Shown: one piece after another, positions 30,853 to 40,348 of the stretch | Position numbering within the stretch: the first letter of the stretch is position 1 | How the letters are laid out: each line of letters opens with the position of its first letter | DNA from: Mayamaea pseudoterrestris | Taxonomy: Eukaryota; Bacillariophyta; Bacillariophyceae; Sellaphorales; Sellaphoraceae | Assembly: GCA_027923505.1 (NCBI GenBank) | Contig: BROI01000001.1 | Span: forward strand, 337,501-401,500 | DNA: 64,000 nt | Reading direction: 5' to 3' | Notes under the pieces: generated by a model | What the model was told of the DNA's origin: nothing | Seen by the model: only the letters and a program-made list of their open reading frames with translations | Databases searched by the model: none | Program-made: the position numbers and the translations under genes

Positions 30853-32625
30853 TCAATGCCGACGTCCATAAACAAGCTCTGGAGATGAGCATTCTGAATC
30901 TCGATCGTCGTTCAGACTCGTGCGCTTGCGGGGCGGCGAGGCTGCCATGGCAGTAACGTCCAACGGTTGCGACTCTTCCTCCTCTGATGAGGACGAATCG
31001 TGGCGGTCACTCTCGCTACTCGCCAAAAGATTGCTTGATCCAACGCTATCGTCATCGCCGTTTCCGCCTCTGTTCTTTCGTTGGCGACGATGGGACTGCT
31101 TCTTAGAGTGAGCCAATGCGACGCGGCGGGTTTTGCGACGTGTCGAATGCGAGTCGGGAGTTTCGCCAGCGTTGTGACTCGGCTCGGCCACAATGGAGCC
31201 AAACAAGGGTGCCACGGAGGATGGCATCATGTGCGACTGGGCATCATCGCCGTCCGAATCTGAATCATTATCATGCCCGTTTCGGCAGGTTGCTTGACTC
31301 TGCGAAGCAACGGATTGTGTTTGCGAAGTGGCAAGGGATCGGTTGCGATTACTCGCATAGGTTGCTTGCGTATGCGACTGCGAAACCGCCTGCGACGCAT
31401 CCTCCTGCCCACTGTTTGGACTGTGACTTTGTTCCTCCTCCTCATCGTCACTATCCAGTTCCAAGCAGCACATGATAAAGTCAACAAAGCAAGGACTCCC
31501 ATCGCCAACGTCTCGATGAATGACTTGATGCTGTATCGCCATCATGCCGTTATTATTGACGGTAATGCAAGTTTCTTCGGCAATTTCCAATCCACGAAGA
31601 CTGGCCAGTAATGCCTTTAGCGAGTATGTTCGAATGGGCGGATTGGGAGTTCGTGGCGGTTCCCATGACACAACATGAGTCCCCTTGGCTGGTATCGACA
31701 CCAGTACTTCTGACCATGACCCGCAAGTCGCAAGCTCCAACCCATTCTTATTTTTGCCCAAGACGACTGTCGCATTGGTTGCTCCGGAGACGCCCTCCAA
31801 TTCGGCCAAAACATCCTTCAACACATCCGACTTGACAATCATTCGCGCGGCATGTCCGGACGACCGAAAGGCGTGCGCCAACGAGTCTCCCGCCGCCTCA
31901 TGGTCCGGCGCCACCATGCCGGGAATGGCGGCCGTTACCAGAACACCAGAGTCCGGTTGAAGTAGCTCCAATTTGAATAGTTCCTGCGTCATGTTGTAGG
32001 AGAAGCATAGTTTGGTGCGTTCGAGTTGATTGTTATGCGTTCCAAGTACATGTAGACATTCCAGTAGCGTATGTAGATTGACGCAAAACTCTCCTCCAGC
32101 CTGCCATTCTGGTGCAGCACCAGCAGCTCCACTTTCGTTGTTCTGCTGATCATCGGATTGAGCGACTCGATATAGAGAAAACAAACCAGCTGGCATGTCG
32201 ACGGACGCTTGCAGCTGCTTGGATGTTATGGCGCCATGCGCGTGAAAGGTTAAGCTACTTGGACTGCAAAACACTGTGACTGGCTGAATCGTATTGGCTT
32301 TGCTGTGACTGCTGCGACTGCGACTATGAGAAGCAGCTGCTTGCGAAAGGCCAGCAAGTTCCGCCGATGATGCTCCCAATGCGGCATGGCGAAGACAAGA
32401 TAGCAACGTTGAAAAGGCTTTGGCTGATTCGCAGCGACAGCTCACGAGCCATTCGTCTTGCTCCTGCTCTTGCTGCTGCTGCAGCTTGGAAAAATGAGCG
32501 TCATTGGATGTTGCTGTTTCGCGAGTTGTACTGGTTCCTGCTGCATTAGTCGTCTCGCTAAGATGCGCTGCTGCTGCGGCTCTGCGTTCGTCAACTGGTA
32601 AGGATTCGTTATCTGATTCATTCAT
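30853..32625 (-). CDS. RAD1: RAD1 subunit of the 9-1-1 checkpoint clamp, with long SQ/TQ-rich tail
   Basis: 590 residues from the Met at 32625 (MNESDNESLPVDE); an earlier in-frame Met at 32670 is less likely. Residues about 60-395 form the two PCNA-like halves of RAD1: the SLTFHAHGAITSKQLQASVD segment corresponds to the RAD1 stretch before its first subdomain helix, then ALLASLRGLEIAEETCITVN and GMMAIQHQVIHRD ... CFVDFIMCCL close the second subdomain as in animal and yeast RAD1. With RAD9 and HUS1 it forms a ring loaded at damaged DNA to activate ATR. Unlike typical RAD1 (about 280-320 residues), it carries a tail of roughly 195 residues: an acidic patch, a cluster of seven SQ/TQ sites near residues 407-442, a basic stretch (RRKTRRVALAHSKKQSHRRQ) likely to be a nuclear signal, and an acidic Ser-rich end. 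Confidence 0.85.
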   Translation of the reverse strand: MNESDNESLPVDERRAAAAAHLSETTNAAGTSTTRETATSNDAHFSKLQQQQEQEQDEWLVSCRCESAKAFSTLLSCLRHAALGASSAELAGLSQAAASHSRSRSSHSKANTIQPVTVFCSPSSLTFHAHGAITSKQLQASVDMPAGLFSLYRVAQSDDQQNNESGAAGAAPEWQAGGEFCVNLHTLLECLHVLGTHNNQLERTKLCFSYNMTQELFKLELLQPDSGVLVTAAIPGMVAPDHEAAGDSLAHAFRSSGHAARMIVKSDVLKDVLAELEGVSGATNATVVLGKNKNGLELATCGSWSEVLVSIPAKGTHVVSWEPPRTPNPPIRTYSLKALLASLRGLEIAEETCITVNNNGMMAIQHQVIHRDVGDGSPCFVDFIMCCLELDSDDEEEEQSHSPNSGQEDASQAVSQSHTQATYASNRNRSLATSQTQSVASQSQATCRNGHDNDSDSDGDDAQSHMMPSSVAPLFGSIVAEPSHNAGETPDSHSTRRKTRRVALAHSKKQSHRRQRKNRGGNGDDDSVGSSNLLASSESDRHDSSSSEEEESQPLDVTAMAASPPRKRTSLNDDRDSECSSPELVYGRRH

Positions 32626-33104
32626 GCTGCTACAATGAAAATTGATTTTGAGTGCAAGTAAGAAGTACAAGTATCGCGAGGTGCGAGGATCAATGAATGA
32701 TCAGCAATGGAGATTGTGGTCGAGTGGGGTGGTGAGTTTGATTCACACCGGTTCTCATTTTTGTGCGCGCCAGATTCTGTGAAAGATCGAGACGCAGCGG
32801 TACACGATTAGCGAAGGTACGGAACGGACCGTCGGACCAGTGAGTCACAAGAAGCCCGACGAGAGGCAGCTTTCCGAACGGTCTAGCGAGCCGCATCGAC
32901 GGCAATATTGTTCTTGTTGCCACCGCGTCTTTTCCGTGCTTCTTGGTTGAATACCGGTAGGTATGGTCAGCGATCGTACCGTTCTCGTCGCACAATTCGG
33001 CGTCGTCGACACGTCAACACAACGAATCAGACGCACGGTGCAACTTCTTGATCTTCTCACAGTATTTATTCACTGCATTTCTTATTTATTCCTTATAACC
33101 AGCA
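32626..33104. other. Divergent promoter between RAD1 and the oxygenase-like gene
   Basis: About 480 bases. Contains a TACCGGTA palindrome at 32952-32959. No supported coding frame. Confidence 0.4.
32952..32959. promoter_or_regulatory. TACCGGTA palindrome upstream of the CmcJ/AsaB-like gene
   Basis: Exact copy of the 8-base palindrome, 146 bases before the ATG at 33105. Flanked by A and G (ATACCGGTAG). Confidence 0.35.
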
Positions 33105-34118
33105 ATGCCCACTAGTAGTTACCCAGAAATGAAGCGCCCGCCGGCGGGAAAGGTTCCAGTTTTGGACGAGCAAGGCTCTCTTGTTTCGGTTCCCGCCATT
33201 ATGAATTACATTGCTTCGACGTCTTCGCAAGTCATGCATATTCGACGCGACAAGTCAGGAGATGATCAGTCGATTGAAGGAGTCGTTTGGGATTCTGTGG
33301 ACGTTAACGTCATGAATGGAAGATCTGCCAATCTTTCGCTCTTTCGAAACGGATTCGGGCTGACTGATTTTCGCGGCAGCAACAACAAACCGATTGATTT
33401 CTTGGATTCGCTAAGTGTCATTAATGATTACTATCCTGCATGTGAAAGCCTTTTACAAGAGCATTTAGGAGAGAATGTTCTTGTAAAGGCTTTTGACCAC
33501 AACGTGAGATTGAACGAACGAGTGGAAGAGGCTGGCACGACACTCAAGCGCGGCGGAGCCTCCAAGACGCAGCAGCCAGTGGGAATCGTTCATGGCGACT
33601 ATACGCGGAATTCAGCTCCGCAACGCCTCGAGCAGCTAGCAGGACCTCCCAAGGTGAATGATGTTTTGCGTTTGCTATTGAAAGAAGGAGAGAGTTTATT
33701 GGATGCCGAGCTAGTCGAGGAAGCTGTCCTGGGCAAGCGACGATTTGCACTCATCAATGTTTGGCGGAACATTGATCCATTGTCGCCCGTCAAATCACAG
33801 CCCTTGGCTTGCGTCGATGCTCAGAGTGCCAGCGTAAATGATTTGAAGACTCTTCAGATTCATTACGAGGACCGAGTTGGGGAGAACTACCTACCATTCT
33901 ATAATGCGAAGCACCGATGGTTTTACTTTCCCGACATGGTAATGGACGAAGCGTTGCTACTAAAGCAGTGGGATTCAAGTGGAGGAATTGCATCCGGTGA
34001 AATGGATGACTCTAATGGTTGTTCGTCGTTCAGTCTGCATTCGGCCTTTATTGGCCCATGCGAAGAAACGATGCCGCCGAGGCAGTCCATTGAAGTTCGC
34101 TGTGTCTGCATCTGGTGA
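33105..34118 (+). CDS. CmcJ/AsaB/NvfI-family 2-oxoglutarate oxygenase-like protein
   Basis: Single exon, 337 residues. The family pattern is clear in the C-terminal two thirds: PVGIVHGDYTRNSAPQR, RFALINVWRNIDPLSPVKSQ, PLACVDAQSASVNDL, HRWFYFPDMVMDEALLLKQW, and SLHSAFIGPCEETMPPRQSI ending IEVRCVCIW. HGD in the first segment and the His of LHSAF are candidates for an HxD...H iron facial triad. Members include cephamycin CmcJ, fungal AsaB and the meroterpenoid enzyme NvfI; they act on small molecules in secondary metabolism, and many are known from fungi. Substrate is unknown. The stop is at 34116-34118; the bases just before it (TGGTGAGTTG) resemble a donor site, but the C-terminus matches the family end, so I see no reason to extend it. 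Confidence 0.8.
   Translation: MPTSSYPEMKRPPAGKVPVLDEQGSLVSVPAIMNYIASTSSQVMHIRRDKSGDDQSIEGVVWDSVDVNVMNGRSANLSLFRNGFGLTDFRGSNNKPIDFLDSLSVINDYYPACESLLQEHLGENVLVKAFDHNVRLNERVEEAGTTLKRGGASKTQQPVGIVHGDYTRNSAPQRLEQLAGPPKVNDVLRLLLKEGESLLDAELVEEAVLGKRRFALINVWRNIDPLSPVKSQPLACVDAQSASVNDLKTLQIHYEDRVGENYLPFYNAKHRWFYFPDMVMDEALLLKQWDSSGGIASGEMDDSNGCSSFSLHSAFIGPCEETMPPRQSIEVRCVCIW
33445..33493. repeat. Near-perfect 20-bp hairpin inside the coding region
   Basis: The arm 33445-33465 pairs with 33474-33493 with one bulged T and one G-U wobble, leaving an 8-base loop (TAGGAGAG). It encodes residues of SLLQEHLGENVLVKAF. Possible RNA structure or the trace of an inverted duplication. Confidence 0.5.
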
Positions 34119-34206
34119 GTTGAAAGCAAGTTTGTTAAAAAAGTAGATTATATCAATAAGTATCATGTTAATCGAAAATTTAGATTTGAAAACAAATACC
34201 GTAGAT

Positions 34207-36059
34207 TCATTTAGTGATGGATTCGAAAGCAATGGCGACCGCTTCAGCACCAGGGTCAGGCGTACCAGTCAATTGTTCCTCCGAAAGGTAGTTGCTACGA
34301 CCGGCGCTGGCATGCTTCATTTCCGCAGTTGCCTTGGCACCCTCGCGAGCTTTTACCGCCGCGTCGGTGAGACTCTGGCTTGCGAGGAGAGCTTGGGCGC
34401 TCGGTACGAGGGCATCAAGCATGGTTCGACTTCCCTCCTTGGCACCGCCGTACAAACTCACAGCATCAACACCAGCTTGAAACGCTTTACATATTTCAAG
34501 CGCGCCAATCTTATCCATTCGACTAAGCGTCGAGCTCATTTTGCGAAACATGAGCTCAATGAGAACTCCTGAAGTCCCGCCCATGGATTTTGACACAGCG
34601 TCGGCGATCGAGGAAAACATGGGGACTGGGTGGTGCAACGAAATCGTTCCCTTTTCAAGTTGCTCAAGTATCTCTACCGCTCCGCGCTTGAATGTGATTC
34701 CACAGTCTCCATCTCCGACAATGGTGTCGTACTTGGTCAGTAAGGGTTCCGATTCAATGAGCTTTTGAACCACACGTGTCACTAGCGCCTTGGACGTAGC
34801 AGCAAAGTCAGCCACTTCCAGTTCGGGCTCCTTCGCTTTTACAGCTGCTTCGACCACCGCTTTTTCAGGTACTTCCATCAAAGAGGGGCGAATATCTCCG
34901 CTCGACCAAATGTCGCAGGCGTGCCAAGCCGGCGCACTCGTCGGAGCATCCAGTAGCTCCAGCAAATCTTGGCGCCCACTTACGTTCATTAAAGTAATAG
35001 AAGCTCCATGCATGTCAAATGAAGTCATGTATGCTCCAACTAGCACGCGAGAAGCTTTGACTTTGTACGCGCTACCTTCCAGGACTCTGACACACGAGCG
35101 TGCAAGAATGGACATTTCAAAGTTTGACGTTCCTCCTAGGTTATTGACCAACAAAACGACTTCGTCACCAGGCTGACAGAATGGAACAATTTCCTGCGAG
35201 TTGTCGTCTTTGATGCGCCCATATTGCTGAATCGTCGCAATCATTTCTTCCGCAAGATCATTTGCAGATTTCAATGGCGACTGCTTCAAGCCAGCTTCGC
35301 CATGAATGCCAAGGCCAATCTCAATGGTATGCTCGTCGAGTCGCTCATTGATTGAGTCAGCACCTGGAACTGTCACATTGTTCATCGAGACACCAAGACT
35401 TCCAGTCAAGCGGCAAGCGCTTCGTGCCAAAGAGGCAACCTCCTGGAGTGATTTACCAGCCGCCGCAGCTGCGCCTATGAGTGTTGCGTCAATGCGAGAT
35501 CCGACGAAAGTGAGATAAAAGAACCAAACGAAAGACAATCCCCAATTACAGACTCACCAGCTATTTTGTGGATCAGCACCGTTCCAGCGACTCCTCGTGC
35601 TCCCGTGATTCCCTTGGTTCGCTCCAGCGCGCAATCGTCCGCAACAACCACCATTTCCGTGGAAATGTGCTCCTGCGCGGCACGCTCCGCTGCCATTCCG
35701 AAGTTCAGTCGATCGCCCGTATAGTTCTTGATGATCAGCAAGACTCCTCTATCGTCAGCTGGTGCCACCACTCTAATGGCTGCAAGAATGGCATTCACGG
35801 ATGGACTGGCAAAGATTCCTCCGCAGACGGCAGCCGTAAGCATACCTGATCCATCCAACCATCCGGCGTGAGAAGGCTCGTGGCCGCTGCCACCTCCACT
35901 GACCAGTGCGACTTGGCCGCTTTTGATGCGGTTGACAGCCAAGACAACGTGGTGGTTGGAGAGCTTTTGGAGAGAGTTGGGGTATTGAAGTAAAAGGCCT
36001 TCAATGAATTCGTCGACGCTCCGGGCGGGATCATTCAGGATTTTCTTCGGTTTAACCAT
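34207..36059 (-). CDS. DAK: Dihydroxyacetone (glycerone) kinase, DhaK-DhaL fusion
   Basis: Two exons: 36059-35558 and 35474-34207, across an 83-base intron (GTGAGT donor, CTCATAG acceptor) that splits a Gly codon in HKIAGAAAAAGKSL; 589 residues. The N-terminal DhaK half has GGGSGHEPSHAG and the substrate-binding His in GLGIHGEAGL. The C-terminal DhaL half has the ATP/Mg site GDGDCG and MGGTSG. This is the single-chain, ATP-dependent enzyme of eukaryotes and some bacteria. It phosphorylates dihydroxyacetone to DHAP, feeding glycerol or triose into glycolysis, and in algae may link to osmolyte glycerol metabolism or detoxify free triose. No targeting peptide, so cytosolic. Domain order and length are ordinary. 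The 3' end lies 88 bases from the convergent oxygenase-like gene. Confidence 0.95.
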
Positions 36060-36453
36060 TATTGAGTATTCGCTTTATTGAATTGAAACGTTTTCGGCAA
36101 GTCGTTAGAAAAATCTCATCGGTAGAATGGTTAGCAAAGTATTTGCAAGTGTATGTGAGAGCTGCGCATGCTGCAACACGAGATCTTTGATCAAAATGTC
36201 GCAGTCAGTACCGATTCGACAGACATCAATATGGCTCAACGGGTACTAATATAGGCTCGGGAGGCTCTGCCGGCGCAATCGTCCTTTTGATTGGATAACG
36301 TGATATCTTTGGGGCCGTTTTCATGATGATGCACAGGACTCCTGATGGCTGATGTTTGATGTCTTTCGAATCACTTTCGCACCTCTTGATGAACCTGTGA
36401 TGCTTATACCAATACAATCATCAATCTCGAATCAACCAGCTATAAAAACAAGC
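36060..36453. other. Divergent promoter region
   Basis: About 390 bases between the kinase and the repeat protein. The frame of the repeat protein is open from 36352, but the residues before the Met at 36454 break the targeting peptide. CTATAAAAAC at 36440 lies just before that ATG. Confidence 0.4.
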
Positions 36454-39400
36454 ATGTACTTTCTGCTTATAACGGCGGTGTCTGCTGCAACGTTTGTGCC
36501 CTCACTGCCGAGCTTTAGAGGGCTTCCGACTTGCCCCAGCCAGAGTTCCCTCCATCTCGACCAACGACTTTCCAAGGTGCCGACACCCTATCCGTTCCAG
36601 CCAGTCGGTGTGGCTCCAGCTCCAACCAGGCCAGATGATGATGTGTCCTATGATCTCGACCTCCTCTTGCAGGAGACTGATGCTGATCTTCAGCTATGCC
36701 AGCAGGAGCTCGAGAATCTAAGCCTACTCGTTCCGACGTTGGAAGATCTGTATGAGACAACCATTCAGATCCAAGAAGCCATGCAGCAAAAAGAGATGGA
36801 GTACCAGCAAAACATTATTGTAGTTCAGCGAGAGTTTGAGAACTTGAGCAAACTGACGACTGAAAAGGTTCGCGATGAAGCTGAGATGAAGGTGAAAGAA
36901 TTGACCGAGTCTCTGACCAGCAAGGAGGAGGCAATCAAGCAGCAAGAGCGACAGTACCAGGAAACTCTGCGTAAGGAACGAGAAGAGGCAGATGCACGAG
37001 AGAAACTGTTCAAGCAGAAGACGGAATCGCTTGCGAAGGAAATGGCTCAGGTCAAAGCCAAGAGTGAACAGGAAAAAACACGAGAAGCTGAACTCCATTC
37101 TCAGATTGATTCGTTGCACCGAAAGCTGAAAGAACAGATGGAGCAGAACGAGGCAGTCAACTTTTCGCTACAAAAGCTGGAGGAAGAAGCGCAAGCAAAG
37201 GTTACTGCTGCTGAATCAAAGGTTCGAGCGAATCACGAGATATTGCAAACGAGCCTTCTGCAAGTTGCCTCGAAAGAAAAGCATCTTACGGCGCAAGTCA
37301 AAAAGATTGCTAGTTTGCTACAAGAAATGAAAGCCAAAGTTCTTGTTTCGCCGCGCATTTTCCGCAACTCGGGCCAAAGTGCTCCCAAGGCTCCGGCCAC
37401 GGTCGATCAACATAGTGGCTACAAAACAAATGGATTTCATCCAATGAATGGAGCTTCGCATGCAAGTGTCCAACCTCCATTGGTCGATATAAAACCAGTT
37501 GCATCCTCAGGTGACTATCTGAGTGCACTATCTGGATCTACATCAACATCTACACCAAAGAAATCATTTGCTCCTTACTCACAGACCGCAAAGCCGGTTG
37601 TCAGAGATATGGGATACCTCGGCAACTTGAATTCCGTCGCGACCACTTCAGCGTCGTCGCATGCATCTGCTGTGGCGAGTGCATCAACACCAACCAAAGC
37701 CGCTCCAGCATCAACTGCCGGCTACTTTAGTACCATGCCAAGCTCGTCAGCGGCCAGTGGGCCAAAGAAGTCATACGCTCCGGGCGGAGGATTGATGAAG
37801 ATTGTTAAGGAGTCTGGTTATCTTGGCAATCTAAACGCGGTCTCCGAATCGGTGCCAAGCAATTCAAACACAGCAACAACAAGCAGCTCAGCCCCGACCA
37901 CAACGCATGCTGCGCCAGCGACAACCGGTGACTATCTTAGCGCAATGTCTGGATCAACCGCTCACAGTGGACCAAAGAGGTCATACGCTCCTGGCGGAGG
38001 GTCAATGAAGGTTGTCAAAGAGTCGAGCTACCTTAGCAATCTCAGTGGGTCCGCTCATGCTGGTCCCTCGTACTCCCCTCCTGCTGATACCAGCACTTCT
38101 GCATCGACGACCACGCGAGATGCACCAGCGACAACCGGCGACTACCTCAGCGCAATGTCTGGGCCGACTGCTCACGGTGGACCAAAGAAGTCATACGCTC
38201 CAGGTGGAGGTTCTTTGAAGGTTGTCAAAGATTCAGGTTACTTGGGCAATCTCAACGCTGTTGCTAGTCCAAGTTTGTCATATTCGCCTGCTCCTGAAAC
38301 AAGCAATTCCGATTCGACGACGAAGAGTTCACTATCGACTGGAGACTATCTGAGCGCCATGTCTGGCTCATCGGCGTCGACTGGGCCGAAGAAATCCTAT
38401 GCTCCTGGCGGAGGATCAATGAAGGTTGTCAAGGAGACTGGATATCTCAGCAATTTGAGTTCCAATGGTGCTGCATCGACGGCGTCAACTCCGGCACACG
38501 TACCCAAATCGACTCCGTCACACTCACCCGCTGACTCTGATGCACCAAGTACAACGGTTACACCAGTCTCAACCGGCGACTACCTGAAAGGCATCTCTGG
38601 CTCGTCTGCCTCTGCAGGCCCAAAGAAGTCATATGCACCAGGGGTTGGGTCATTCAAGGTTGTCAAAGAGACGGGGTATTTTGGAAATCTGAATTCTGCT
38701 GCGGGCACTCCTCTCCCATCATATCAGTCTGCTAGTAAGCCAATTGCGAGGGCTGCACCAGCGTCCACCGGCGACTATTTGAAAGCCATGTCTGGCTCGT
38801 CTGCCTCTGCAGGCCCAAAGAAGTCATATGCACCAGGGGGTGGGTCATTCAAGGTTGTCAAAGAGACGGGGTATTTCGCAAATCTGAATTCTGCTGCGGG
38901 CTCTCCACTTCCATCAAATCAGTCTACTAGTAAACCAATTGCGAGTGCTGCACCTGCATCCACCGGCGACTACTTGAAAGGCATGTCTGGCTCGTCTGCC
39001 TCTGCAGGCTTAAAGAAGTCATATGCACCAGGGGGTGGGTCATTCAAGGTTGTAAAGGAGTCGGGATACTTTGCGAATTTGAATGCTCCCGCCGCCGGAC
39101 CGTCGGCAGCAGACCAGCCGGCTTCTGCTGCATCTGTGACAAGTGAGCGAGCTACATCAGCTTCGACAGGAGATTACCTAAGTGCCATGTCTAGGGCTCC
39201 ACCTACATCGTCAACCCCGAAGAAGTCCTATGCCCCAGGCGGCGGTTCTATGAAGGTCGTCAAGGATTCGGGATACCTCAGTAATCTGAATGCTGTGGCT
39301 CCACTTCCGTCGCAGGAAGCAAATCCCTCACCTACTAAGGACGTTGCGGCCAACGAATCTCCCAAACCAGTCGCCGCTTCTAGCGGGGACTACCTGAGTG

Positions 39401-40170
39401 CCCTCAATAGGTCTCCCATGACTCCTGGACCGAAGAAGTTGTTCGCCCCAGGCGGAAACAAAATAAAGCCAGCTGCTGATGGAGGCTACCTTGGTGGTCT
39501 TTCGCAAACTAGAAGTCCAACTAACGAGGCACCAAAACTGTTCACTATCGAACCGAAGGTCAAGTCGACAAGTGAGTATCTGAAGACTATGTCGGGGGCT
39601 TCGACAGCTGACTTTCTCAGTGCCATGTCCAGGAACTCGACTGAGTTTACCGGCGGCAACATGATGACTGGTGGTGAGCCAGTCGTACGTACTCCTGTGG
39701 CAAAGGAGACGCCCGCGGAGAATGTCAATGAGCCAAGTAGCTCTCAGAAGTCTTCCGCACCCGCATCGACGAGCGACTATTTGAGTTCCATGTCGTCCGC
39801 CTCCAAGACGTCATATGCTTCTTTTTCCGGGCCCAAGAAATCATTTGCCCCTGGAGCGGGTATGCCGAAGGCACCACCAGCCACGGGCTACCTCGGTGCT
39901 TTAGCAAATGCCGCCCCCATGCAATCCTACTCGCCTGCATCGACGCAAGAAGCTTCTGCTCCTGTGCCGCCATCCAGTCCTCAGGCCCCAGAGAAGCCTA
40001 AAGAATCAGAAGCGCCACCTGATACTGGTCTTTCATCATCTGTCGCTTCTTTGTATTCATCCATGCCACCAAGGCCAGTTCCGGAAGCTGAAACGGAAGA
40101 AAAGAAAGCTGGATGGTTGAAGGACGCAGTAAGTCCCATCAGGTCGTACCTTTCCAACTTGAGGAACTAA
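36454..40170 (+). CDS. Probable plastid protein with coiled coil and about twelve tandem YL-repeats (linker-like)
   Basis: 1,238 residues from the ATG at 36454. That start gives a signal peptide, MYFLLITAVSAATFVPSLPS, ending in an ASAFAP-like motif (AATFVP, Phe at the cleavage point), so plastid targeting is likely. Residues about 65-310 form a charged coiled coil (QLCQQELENLSLLVPTLEDL onward). From about residue 350 come eleven to twelve repeats of 65-78 residues. Each has GDYLSAMSGS, then GPKKSYAPGGGS, then KVVKESGYLGNLN, joined by Ser/Thr/Ala/Pro linkers. Copy 11 is degenerate; copy 12 is shorter; the protein ends in a last SYLSNLRN. Repeat motifs are basic and the linkers disordered. The order (targeting peptide, oligomerising coil, evenly spaced sticky motifs) resembles Rubisco linkers such as EPYC1 and diatom PYCO1, although those have different motifs. 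Function is otherwise unknown. Confidence 0.85.
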   Translation: MYFLLITAVSAATFVPSLPSFRGLPTCPSQSSLHLDQRLSKVPTPYPFQPVGVAPAPTRPDDDVSYDLDLLLQETDADLQLCQQELENLSLLVPTLEDLYETTIQIQEAMQQKEMEYQQNIIVVQREFENLSKLTTEKVRDEAEMKVKELTESLTSKEEAIKQQERQYQETLRKEREEADAREKLFKQKTESLAKEMAQVKAKSEQEKTREAELHSQIDSLHRKLKEQMEQNEAVNFSLQKLEEEAQAKVTAAESKVRANHEILQTSLLQVASKEKHLTAQVKKIASLLQEMKAKVLVSPRIFRNSGQSAPKAPATVDQHSGYKTNGFHPMNGASHASVQPPLVDIKPVASSGDYLSALSGSTSTSTPKKSFAPYSQTAKPVVRDMGYLGNLNSVATTSASSHASAVASASTPTKAAPASTAGYFSTMPSSSAASGPKKSYAPGGGLMKIVKESGYLGNLNAVSESVPSNSNTATTSSSAPTTTHAAPATTGDYLSAMSGSTAHSGPKRSYAPGGGSMKVVKESSYLSNLSGSAHAGPSYSPPADTSTSASTTTRDAPATTGDYLSAMSGPTAHGGPKKSYAPGGGSLKVVKDSGYLGNLNAVASPSLSYSPAPETSNSDSTTKSSLSTGDYLSAMSGSSASTGPKKSYAPGGGSMKVVKETGYLSNLSSNGAASTASTPAHVPKSTPSHSPADSDAPSTTVTPVSTGDYLKGISGSSASAGPKKSYAPGVGSFKVVKETGYFGNLNSAAGTPLPSYQSASKPIARAAPASTGDYLKAMSGSSASAGPKKSYAPGGGSFKVVKETGYFANLNSAAGSPLPSNQSTSKPIASAAPASTGDYLKGMSGSSASAGLKKSYAPGGGSFKVVKESGYFANLNAPAAGPSAADQPASAASVTSERATSASTGDYLSAMSRAPPTSSTPKKSYAPGGGSMKVVKDSGYLSNLNAVAPLPSQEANPSPTKDVAANESPKPVAASSGDYLSALNRSPMTPGPKKLFAPGGNKIKPAADGGYLGGLSQTRSPTNEAPKLFTIEPKVKSTSEYLKTMSGASTADFLSAMSRNSTEFTGGNMMTGGEPVVRTPVAKETPAENVNEPSSSQKSSAPASTSDYLSSMSSASKTSYASFSGPKKSFAPGAGMPKAPPATGYLGALANAAPMQSYSPASTQEASAPVPPSSPQAPEKPKESEAPPDTGLSSSVASLYSSMPPRPVPEAETEEKKAGWLKDAVSPIRSYLSNLRN
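37498..39870 (+). repeat. Tandem protein-coding repeat array (65-78-residue units)
   Basis: Unit starts are near 37501, 37708, 37921, 38131, 38335, 38569, 38764, 38959, 39163, 39379, 39568 (degenerate) and 39763. Units 6-8 (38569-39162) are almost identical at DNA level, with 195-base spacing between their starts, and differ mainly at scattered single bases, so they arose by recent duplication; outer units share the core motifs but have unrelated linkers. Confidence 0.9.
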
Positions 40171-40348
40171 TTGTGCTGGTGTTACGATGAATACTTGCTT
40201 ATCTGTTGTTCCCAGGCTAATTTGCGCATACTAAAAGCTACTGCTGCGACTGCCTCTCACTCGCTCCATCGTATCCAAGAAATAAATTATGGCCAATTAA
40301 GCTACTGTATGTCAAAATTGTCGCCTGCAGCAGTTTCATGATAGTATG

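Noticed and set aside
36352-36453. Earlier in-frame start for the plastid repeat protein
   Set aside because: Using it would bury the signal peptide behind 34 non-hydrophobic residues and lose the import motif.
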